Shown one piece after another: positions 1-6,657 of a stretch of 64,000 bases of DNA (position 1 is the first letter of the stretch; each line of letters starts with the position of its first letter). Below the pieces are notes generated by a model. That model was given only the letters and a program-made list of their open reading frames with translations, did not search any database and was not told the DNA's origin. The stretch is from Rhodopseudomonas palustris (GTDB taxonomy: Bacteria; Pseudomonadota; Alphaproteobacteria; Rhizobiales; Xanthobacteraceae): contig NZ_CP041387.1 in NCBI RefSeq assembly GCF_007005445.1, forward strand, positions 1,240,001 to 1,304,000, read 5' to 3'. The translations under genes were made by a program, and so were the position numbers.

Positions 1-653
1 GTGGCGTGATCGGGCCAGGCGTAGTCCGGCGGCACGTTCTTGCTGAGATCGATACTGCCGGCGCGTGACTTCACTTCGGCCAGATGCATCCGCGAGAACT
101 CGGCGAGCTGTGCGAACAGTTTCGCCACCGGCGCGTTGCCGGCATCCGCCATCGCCTTGGCGAGACTGTCGTAGTGCAGCGCGGCGTCTTCCTCGACCTT
201 GGCGGCGTAGCTGAAGAAGTCCGGCAGGGTGTTGATCTCCATGCCGCCTTTGTAGTGCGCGGCGGCGGGTGTCACCGCCATACGTTGCGGCTTGGTCTTG
301 TCGCCCTCGAACTTGACCAGGATGTCTTCGTTGCGCACGAAGCACTGGCAGGCGAGGCGATAGCGCGGCGGGACGTCGTTGACCTCGGCCTCGACGATCT
401 CTTCCTTGGAGATCTTGCCGAGCTGGCGCAGCACTTCCTTTTCCTTTTCGGTCAGCGCCACCGCCGCTTTGGCCTTCGGATTGAAATGCTCGACCTGCAC
501 CAGGCAGGAACCGCATTCGCCGTCCTGGCAGTCGAACGGAATCGGAATGTTGTGCGATTTCGCAACCGCCAGAATGGTCCCGCGATCGCCCGCCACCGCA
601 TACACGGTGACGTCCTTCGCCATGACCGGGGATGAGAAGGTAATGTTCGCCAC
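1..653 (-). CDS. 2Fe-2S ferredoxin with C-terminal ferritin-like (rubrerythrin-type) domain, partial
   Basis: The gene reads leftward and runs off the left edge with no stop, so at least 217 residues are seen. Residues about 12-118 form a plant-type 2Fe-2S ferredoxin: Cys42, Cys47 and Cys50 (C-x4-C-x2-C, FDCQDGECGSC) and a fourth cysteine at 102 (LACQ). After a linker, residues about 138-200 resemble a rubrerythrin/ferritin-like helical pair, with VEEDAALHYDSLA followed by LAEFSRMH. The start is GTG at 653, preceded by AGGAGAG seven bases upstream; an ATG at 623 lacks a ribosome site. Upstream lie a sigma-54 promoter and a NifA-type activator site, so a role in electron supply or protection during nitrogen fixation is likely (inference). 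I recall that a ferredoxin gene in R. palustris is raised under N2-fixing conditions, but cannot check that this is the same one. Confidence 0.85.
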   Translation of the reverse strand, partial: MANITFSSPVMAKDVTVYAVAGDRGTILAVAKSHNIPIPFDCQDGECGSCLVQVEHFNPKAKAAVALTEKEKEVLRQLGKISKEEIVEAEVNDVPPRYRLACQCFVRNEDILVKFEGDKTKPQRMAVTPAAAHYKGGMEINTLPDFFSYAAKVEEDAALHYDSLAKAMADAGNAPVAKLFAQLAEFSRMHLAEVKSRAGSIDLSKNVPPDYAWPDHA

Positions 654-716
654 GTCGTACTCTCCTGTCGTCAGGGGTTGATCGACGCCCTTGCCGGCGC
701 CCTCCGGCAGCGCCTT

Positions 717-732
717 GGCAAGAACCAGGCCA
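717..732 (-). promoter_or_regulatory. Sigma-54 (-24/-12) promoter of the ferredoxin gene
   Basis: Read on the minus strand this is TGGCCTGGTTCTTGCC. It has GG and GC exactly ten bases apart and matches TGGC-N7-TTGC of the RpoN consensus. It lies 64 bases upstream of the GTG start at 653, and transcription would begin near 705. The activator site at 819-834 is at a normal enhancer distance. Confidence 0.75.
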
Positions 733-818
733 GTAACGATCACTAAGTAATTCAGTTAGTTGCAGGGCTGGAGCGGGCGGCGGCTGCGACCAAAGGCGGA
801 TCGGATTCCCGACACGAA

Positions 819-834
819 TGTACGAACGGCGACA
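819..834. promoter_or_regulatory. NifA upstream activator site (TGT-N10-ACA)
   Basis: The sequence is TGTACGAACGGCGACA, a perfect TGT-N10-ACA. Its centre lies about 120 bases upstream of the predicted transcription start of the ferredoxin gene, the usual distance for NifA enhancers. A short AT-rich stretch (733-765) lies between it and the promoter and could allow bending. The rest of the 654-1020 gap must also hold the degP promoter; I see no clear -35/-10 pair for it. Confidence 0.65.
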
Positions 835-1020
835 ATGTCGCGGCCGGGAGCGGGACGGGAAGCGACCATCCGTCGCGGCGCGACGGGGCCGAATACCGCC
901 AAAATTACAAAAGTTTAATTCCCTCGCCAGAGCGCCGTAAGGCGACGGGCCCCATCTTCGGAGCAACGGTGCTGATCAGTTCGGTACCTTCAGTTTCAAC
1001 CGTCTTCGGAGATATTCTCA

Positions 1021-2589
1021 ATGCACGATCGCCGTTCCGTTCCGTCCTCGCAGCCGTCGCATCGGTCGCTCTCCGGCTCGCTGCTGTCCGCGCGCAGATT
1101 CGCGCTGATGGCTTCGGTGGTGGCCGGTCTCGGTGCGGGCGCTTACGGGCTCGGCCATGGGTCGTTCGATCTGATCGGCACGCCGGCGCAGGCGCAGCAG
1201 GTCGGTGCCAATGTGCAGCCGTCGCAGCAGCCGGTCGGCTTCGCCGACATCGTGGAGAAGGTGAAGCCGTCGGTGATTTCGGTGAAGGTCAACATCGCCG
1301 ACAAGATGGCCAAGGGCGACGACCGCGACGACTTCTCGTTTCCGCCCGGCTCGCCGATGGAGCGGTTCTTCCGCCGGTTCGGCGGGGAAATGCCGCCCGG
1401 AATGCGCGGCCATCGCGGCGGCGGCATGATGACCGGCCAGGGCTCGGGCTTCCTGATCTCGGCCGACGGTTACGCCGTGACCAACAATCACGTCGTCGAA
1501 GGCGCCGACCGGGTCGAGGTCACCACCGATGACGGCAAGACCCACAAGGCCAAGGTGATCGGCAGCGATCCGCGCACCGATCTGGCGCTGATCAAGGTCG
1601 AAGGCGCTTCGAACTTCCCCTACGCCAAGCTGTCGGACGGCAAGCCGCGGATCGGCGACTGGGTGCTTGCGGTCGGCAATCCGTTCGGCCTCGGTGGTAC
1701 CGTCACGTCGGGCATCGTCTCGGCGATCGGGCGTGACATCGGCAACGGTCCGTATGACGATTTCATCCAGATCGACGCCCCGGTGAACAAGGGCAATTCC
1801 GGCGGACCGGCGTTCAACACCGCTGGCGAGGTGGTCGGCGTCAACACCGCGATCTACTCGCCGTCGGGCGGCAGTATCGGCATTGCCTTCTCGATCCCGG
1901 CATCGACCGTCAAGGCCGTCGTCGAGCAGCTCAAGGACAAGGGCTCGGTCAGTCGCGGCTGGATCGGCGTGCAGGTGCAGCCGGTGACCCCGGAGATTGC
2001 CGACAGCCTCGGCCTGAAGAAGGCGGAAGGTGCGCTGGTCGCCGAGCCGCAGTCGAACGGCCCCGCCGCCAAAGCGGGCATCGAATCCGGCGACGTCATC
2101 ATCGCGGTCGACGGCACCTCGGTGAAGGACGCCCGCGAACTGGCGCGCACCATCGGCGGCTTCGCCCCCGGCCACTCGGTCAAGCTGACCGTGGTTCACA
2201 AGGGCAAGGAGCGCGAGCTGACGCTGACGCTCGGCGAATTGCCGAACAAGATCGAAGCCAGCGCCACCGACCGCGGTGATCGCGGCCGGTCGAGCCAGGG
2301 CCTCGATCTGCCGAAGCTCGGCCTGACGCTGGCGCCGGCCAGTTCGGTCGCCGGTGCCGGTAAGGATGGTGTGGTGGTCACCGACGTCGATCCGAAGGGC
2401 GCCGCCGCCGACCGCGGCTTCAAGGAAGGCGACGTGATCCTCGAGGTCGCCGGCAAGAACGTGTCGAGCCCGGCGGACGTCCGCGACGTGCTCGCCACGG
2501 CGAAGACCGAAAACAAGAACAGCGTGCTGGTCCGGGTACGCAGCGGCGGCGCTTCGCGCTTCGTCGCCCTCCCGATCGCCAAGGGCTGA
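1021..2589 (+). CDS. degP: Periplasmic serine protease/chaperone DegP/HtrA (Do family)
   Basis: The 522-residue protein has a cytoplasmic N-terminus, a signal/anchor at about residues 28-50 ending near AQAQQ, a trypsin-like domain and two PDZ domains (about 305-390 and 420-515). The catalytic triad is visible: His157 (TNNHVVEG), Asp187 (RTDLALIKV) and Ser260 (GNSGGPAF). It degrades or refolds damaged envelope proteins. A Gly/Met/Arg-rich loop (about 120-140) precedes the protease core, as in other alphaproteobacterial Do proteases. A response regulator and a histidine kinase gene lie downstream on the same strand, which suggests an envelope-stress module (inference). It is divergent from the nif-type ferredoxin gene. 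Confidence 0.95.
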   Translation: MHDRRSVPSSQPSHRSLSGSLLSARRFALMASVVAGLGAGAYGLGHGSFDLIGTPAQAQQVGANVQPSQQPVGFADIVEKVKPSVISVKVNIADKMAKGDDRDDFSFPPGSPMERFFRRFGGEMPPGMRGHRGGGMMTGQGSGFLISADGYAVTNNHVVEGADRVEVTTDDGKTHKAKVIGSDPRTDLALIKVEGASNFPYAKLSDGKPRIGDWVLAVGNPFGLGGTVTSGIVSAIGRDIGNGPYDDFIQIDAPVNKGNSGGPAFNTAGEVVGVNTAIYSPSGGSIGIAFSIPASTVKAVVEQLKDKGSVSRGWIGVQVQPVTPEIADSLGLKKAEGALVAEPQSNGPAAKAGIESGDVIIAVDGTSVKDARELARTIGGFAPGHSVKLTVVHKGKERELTLTLGELPNKIEASATDRGDRGRSSQGLDLPKLGLTLAPASSVAGAGKDGVVVTDVDPKGAAADRGFKEGDVILEVAGKNVSSPADVRDVLATAKTENKNSVLVRVRSGGASRFVALPIAKG

Positions 2590-2656
2590 TCGCCCCGCGC
2601 TGACAGCTTGGAGAGTGTCGCCGGCAATCGTCGCCCCCCAGCCGACGGCGCTGTCC

Positions 2657-2690
2657 CGGGGACGGGTCGTAACCCGCTCGTCCCCGTCTT
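2657..2690 (+). terminator. Weak hairpin after degP
   Basis: An eight-base stem (CGGGGACG, 2657-2664, with CGTCCCCG, 2679-2686) is followed by TCTT. The T-run is short, so it may only attenuate transcription between degP and the regulator gene. Confidence 0.35.
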
Positions 2691-2824
2691 TACACCTTCC
2701 GGAAGGAGTTCAGCCCCCCTCCGTCGGAAGGTTCAGGCGGGCGGTGGAGTCCCCCAGCTCCATCGCCCGTCCCCCCAATCCGGGGCGCGATCGTGCCGCC
2801 TTGCAAGGAGGCTGAAGCCGCGTC

Positions 2825-3550
2825 ATGTTGCAGCAGAGCCCGCAGAGTTTGAAGAAATCCGACAGCAATATGCGTCTGTTGATCATCGAGGACGACCGCG
2901 AATCCGCCGATTACCTGGTCAAGGCGTTTCGCGAGGTCGGCCACATTGCCGATCTCGCCGGTGACGGCGAAGAGGGGCTGGCGCTGGCGGAGAGCGGCGA
3001 TTATGACGTGCTGGTGGTCGACCGGATGCTGCCGAAGCGCGACGGTCTGTCGGTGATCGGCAGCCTGCGCGACAAGGGCAATCGTACGCCGGTGCTGATC
3101 CTGTCCGCGCTCGGTCAGGTCGACGACCGCATCAAGGGCCTGCGCGCCGGCGGCGACGACTATCTGCCGAAGCCCTACGCCTTCGCCGAACTGCTGGCGC
3201 GCGTCGAGGTGCTGTCGCGGCGCCACGGCGGCCCGGCGGAGGAAACCAGCTACCGGGTCGGCGATCTCGAGCTCGACCGGCTGTCGCACCGCGTCACCCG
3301 CGGCGGCGAAGAGCTGACGCTGCAGCCGCGTGAATTCCGGCTGCTCGAATATCTGATGAAGCACGCCGGCCAGGTGGTGACCCGCACCATGCTGCTGGAG
3401 AACGTCTGGGACTATCACTTCGACCCGCAGACAAACGTCATCGACGTCCACATCTCGCGGCTGCGCGGCAAGATCGACAAGGGCTTCGACCGCCCGCTGC
3501 TGCACACCATCCGCGGCGCCGGCTACATGATCCGCGACGGACTGCGCTGA
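2825..3550 (+). CDS. OmpR/PhoB-type two-component response regulator
   Basis: A receiver domain with acidic pair EDD, phospho-acceptor Asp66 (VLVVDRMLPKRDG) and switch lysine (PKPYAFAE) is followed by a winged-helix DNA-binding domain (about residues 145-240, ending TIRGAGYMIRDGLR). Family homology begins at Met16 (position 2870, MRLLIIEDD), which would place the acceptor at Asp51, the family norm. The ATG at 2825 is given because AAGGAGG (2805-2811) lies 13 bases before it; either start is possible. Its likely partner is the kinase at 5212-6657, from which it is separated by a chemoreceptor gene. Target genes are unknown; degP upstream is a candidate. Confidence 0.9.
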   Translation: MLQQSPQSLKKSDSNMRLLIIEDDRESADYLVKAFREVGHIADLAGDGEEGLALAESGDYDVLVVDRMLPKRDGLSVIGSLRDKGNRTPVLILSALGQVDDRIKGLRAGGDDYLPKPYAFAELLARVEVLSRRHGGPAEETSYRVGDLELDRLSHRVTRGGEELTLQPREFRLLEYLMKHAGQVVTRTMLLENVWDYHFDPQTNVIDVHISRLRGKIDKGFDRPLLHTIRGAGYMIRDGLR

Positions 3551-3666
3551 CCTCCTCGCGCCGGCTCCATCTTGCCGCCAAGGTATCTAGATGGGGCATC
3601 CGTATCGTTTCTTAACTTTCATATGCGAGCGTTTCCCAAACACGACTCATTGGGGATGAACGCCGA

Positions 3667-4953
3667 ATGTTTATGGGACGCCAGAAGAGGCAGGAGCTGA
3701 TCCAGAAGGCCGAATGGCTCGACACCCTGTCGCTGCACTGCGGCATCGGGCTGTGGGACGCGATCCTGTACGAAGGCGATGCGATGCATCCCAAGGCGCG
3801 CTGGACCTGGTCGTCGGAATTCCGCCGGCTGTGCGGCTTCACTTCTGAAGCCGAGTTTCCCAACGCCGTGCAATCCTGGTCGGATCGCCTGCATCCCGAC
3901 GACGTCGCGCCGACCTTCGCGGCGTTCACCCAGACCTGCCAGACCGGCATCGGCTACGACGTCAAATACCGCCTCAAGGTCAAGGACGGCAGCTATCGCT
4001 GGTTCCGGGCGACCGGCGGCGTGGTGCTCGACGACAACCGCAAGCCGCGGCGCGCCTGCGGTTCGCTGGTCGACATCGACGATCTGGTGAAGGCCGAAAC
4101 CCAGAAGCGCGACTCGATCCATCAGCTCGCCAGCGATTTCGAGAGCGCGATCGGCAAGATCGTCCGGACGGTGTCGTCGGCCTCCGCCGACCTCGAAAGC
4201 TCGGCGCGCCAGCTCGCGACCACCGCGGACACTTCGCAGAATCTCGCCAGCAACGTCGCGGCGGCCTCCGAAGAAGCGACCAGCAACGTGCAGTCGGTCG
4301 CCACCGCGACCGATCAGTTGTCGTCGTCGATCCGCGAGATCAGCCAGCAGGTCCAGGAATCCGCCAGGATCGCCGGCGAGGCGGTCGGACAGGCGCGCAA
4401 CACCACCGATCGTGTCAGCGAACTGTCGAAGGCTGCGACGCGGATCGGCGACGTGGTCGAACTGATCAACACCATCGCCGGGCAGACCAATCTTCTGGCG
4501 CTGAATGCGACCATCGAGGCCGCCCGCGCCGGCGAGGCCGGCCGCGGCTTCTCGGTGGTGGCCGCCGAAGTGAAGGCGCTCGCCGAGCAGACCGCGAAGG
4601 CCACCGGCGAGATCGGTCAGCAGATCAGCCGCATCCAGTCGGCGACCCAGGAGTCGGTCGGCGCGATCAGCGAGATCAGCGGCACGATCGAGAAGCTGTC
4701 GGAGATTTCCGCGCACATCGCCTCCGCGGTCGAGGAGCAGGGCGCGGCGACCCAGGAAATCTCGCGCAACATCCAGCAGACCGCGCATGGCACCGAGCGC
4801 GTCTCCGCCACCATTCTGGACGTCAAGCGCGGCGCGGTCGAAACCGGATCGTCGTCCTCGCAACTGCTGTCGTCGGCACAATCGCTGTCGCAGGAGAGCG
4901 GCCGGCTCGAAGACGAAGTGAGCCGCTTCCTCCGCACCGTGCGGGCCTCGTAA
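3667..4953 (+). CDS. Soluble PAS-domain methyl-accepting chemotaxis protein
   Basis: The 428-residue protein has no membrane segment. An N-terminal PAS fold of the PAS_3 type (about residues 20-140, with LHPDD and [11 protein letters not shown]) leads into a long helical MCP signalling domain (about 150-428). The conserved hairpin tip, [20 protein letters not shown] then [20 protein letters not shown], is intact and would bind CheA/CheW. It is therefore a cytoplasmic energy or redox taxis receptor rather than a sensor of periplasmic ligands. Alternative starts 3667 and 3673 share the GGGGATGA site. A strong terminator follows. It sits between the response regulator and the histidine kinase on the same strand. 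Confidence 0.9.
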   Translation: MFMGRQKRQELIQKAEWLDTLSLHCGIGLWDAILYEGDAMHPKARWTWSSEFRRLCGFTSEAEFPNAVQSWSDRLHPDDVAPTFAAFTQTCQTGIGYDVKYRLKVKDGSYRWFRATGGVVLDDNRKPRRACGSLVDIDDLVKAETQKRDSIHQLASDFESAIGKIVRTVSSASADLESSARQLATTADTSQNLASNVAAASEEATSNVQSVATATDQLSSSIREISQQVQESARIAGEAVGQARNTTDRVSELSKAATRIGDVVELINTIAGQTNLLALNATIEAARAGEAGRGFSVVAAEVKALAEQTAKATGEIGQQISRIQSATQESVGAISEISGTIEKLSEISAHIASAVEEQGAATQEISRNIQQTAHGTERVSATILDVKRGAVETGSSSSQLLSSAQSLSQESGRLEDEVSRFLRTVRAS

Positions 4954-5011
4954 AGCGACGCTGTGCCGCCGCTTGCGGCGGCGGATGCGGTGCCATGTCC
5001 GGCTATCACTT

Positions 5012-5052
5012 GCCGAGGCGTCGTCCCACCCGGGCGGCGCCTCGGCTTTTTT
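5012..5052 (+). terminator. Rho-independent terminator after the chemoreceptor gene
   Basis: GCCGAGGCG (5012-5020) pairs with CGCCTCGGC (5038-5046) and is followed by six T. It would separate the chemoreceptor transcript from the kinase-glnE pair, so the kinase should have its own promoter in 5053-5211. Confidence 0.8.
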
Positions 5053-5211
5053 CGTGTCCGGGCCTGTGATCACCGTCAGGTATACAAGCAATGGTGCAGG
5101 CGCAGATCGGCTCTCGCTACTTGAACGATTTGTCACTTTGGATTCAGGGCCGAAATGTCTAGTTTGCCGGCATGAAAACCCTTCGAGAGCATCGCCGCCT
5201 GGACGTGATCC

Positions 5212-6657
5212 GTGACCGCTTTCGGTAAACTGATCCGAACCACGGCGTTCCGCCTGACGCTGGTCTATCTGTTTCTGTTCGGCCTGTTCGCAGCCTCGCT
5301 GGTGGCGTACTTCGCCTGGACCACGCGCAAGCTGATCACCGACCAGATCACCACCACGGTGGAAGCGGAGACCGCGGAGATCGAGGACATCTACGGCCGG
5401 CGCGGGTTGCGCGGCGTGGTGTTCACGCTGGAGAACCGCGCGCTGCGGCCGGGCGCCAATCTCTATCTCGTCACCACGCCGGCCGGGCAGGCGGTCGCCG
5501 GCAATGTCGGCGCGCTGGCGCCGGGGGTGATGAGCAAGCTCGGCTGGAGCGAGACGTTCTATCGGCGGCTCGACGATCAGGAACGCTCCGATCACCGCGC
5601 ATTGGTGCGCGTCACCGAATTGTCGAGCGGGTTTCGCCTGCTGGTCGGCCGCGATCTCGAAGAGCGGCGCCGGCTGAACAAGGTGGTGCGCTCGGCGGCA
5701 CAATGGTCGGTGCTGATCGTCGTCGTGCTCGGCCTCGGCGGCGGCGTGTTCGCGGCGCGCCGCGTGCTGCGCAGGATCGACGCGATGACCGGCACGACGC
5801 AAAGGATCATGGCCGGCGATCTGTCGGGCCGGCTGCCGGTCGGGCGCAGCGGCGACGAGCTCGATCGTCTGGCGGAAAATCTCAATGCGATGCTGGAGCG
5901 GATCGAAGCGCTGATGTCGGGGATGAAGGAGGTCTCCGACAACATCGCGCACGATCTGAAGACACCGCTGACGCGGCTGCGCAACCGCGCCGAGGAGGCG
6001 CTGGCGCGCGCCTCCGGCGAGTCCGACTATCGCGCGGCGCTGGAACGCACCATCGAGGAATCCGACGGCCTGATCCGCACCTTCAACGCGCTGTTGATGA
6101 TCGCCCGCGCTGAAGCCGGCTACGCCAGCGGCGACATGACGGATTTCGACGCCGCCGAGATCGCGCGCGACATCCACGAATTGTACGAGCCGCTGGCGGA
6201 AGACGACGACCTGATCCTGAAGGTGGAGGCGTCGCCGTGCCCGGTGCGCGGCAATCGCGAATTGATCAGTCAGGCGCTCGCCAATCTGGTCGAGAACGCG
6301 ATCAAATACGGCAAGCCGGAGCCGGCGGACGCCGCCGCTCCGGTCACCGCCGCCGAGCTGTGGATCGAGGCGCGGCGCGACGGCGATCAGGTGCTGCTCA
6401 GCGTCACCGACCACGGCATCGGCATTCCGGAAGCCGACCGCAAGCACGCGATCGAGCGCTTCGTCCGGCTCGAGGCCAGCCGCACGCTGCCGGGCTCCGG
6501 GCTCGGCCTCAGCCTCGCCTCGGCGGTGGCGCGGCTGCACGGCGGCGAGCTGCGACTCGCCGACGCGGAGCCCGGTTTGCGCGCCACGCTTGCAATTCCT
6601 GCGCGCACGGGCGAAGGACTGGCCTCCGCAACGACTCTCGAACCGGCCCCGGCATGA
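5212..6657 (+). CDS. Membrane sensor histidine kinase
   Basis: The 481-residue kinase has a transmembrane segment at about residues 14-35, a periplasmic loop, a second segment at about 163-183, HAMP (about 184-235), a HisKA domain with His247 (NIAHDLKTPLTRL) and an HATPase domain with N box (NLVENAIKYG), G1 box (DHGIGIP) and G2 box (GSGLGLSLA). The start is GTG at 5212. The last codons overlap the glnE start (ATGA, 6654-6657), so the two are translationally coupled. It most likely phosphorylates the OmpR-type regulator at 2825-3550. The signal is unknown. Confidence 0.9.
   Translation: MTAFGKLIRTTAFRLTLVYLFLFGLFAASLVAYFAWTTRKLITDQITTTVEAETAEIEDIYGRRGLRGVVFTLENRALRPGANLYLVTTPAGQAVAGNVGALAPGVMSKLGWSETFYRRLDDQERSDHRALVRVTELSSGFRLLVGRDLEERRRLNKVVRSAAQWSVLIVVVLGLGGGVFAARRVLRRIDAMTGTTQRIMAGDLSGRLPVGRSGDELDRLAENLNAMLERIEALMSGMKEVSDNIAHDLKTPLTRLRNRAEEALARASGESDYRAALERTIEESDGLIRTFNALLMIARAEAGYASGDMTDFDAAEIARDIHELYEPLAEDDDLILKVEASPCPVRGNRELISQALANLVENAIKYGKPEPADAAAPVTAAELWIEARRDGDQVLLSVTDHGIGIPEADRKHAIERFVRLEASRTLPGSGLGLSLASAVARLHGGELRLADAEPGLRATLAIPARTGEGLASATTLEPAPA

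Noticed and set aside
3619..6540. Very long open frame on the minus strand (and similar ones opposite glnE, the autotransporter and the RND genes)
   Set aside because: It lies antisense to clear genes, has no family motifs and is rich in Arg, Ala and His runs, as expected when high-GC codons are read on the opposite strand.
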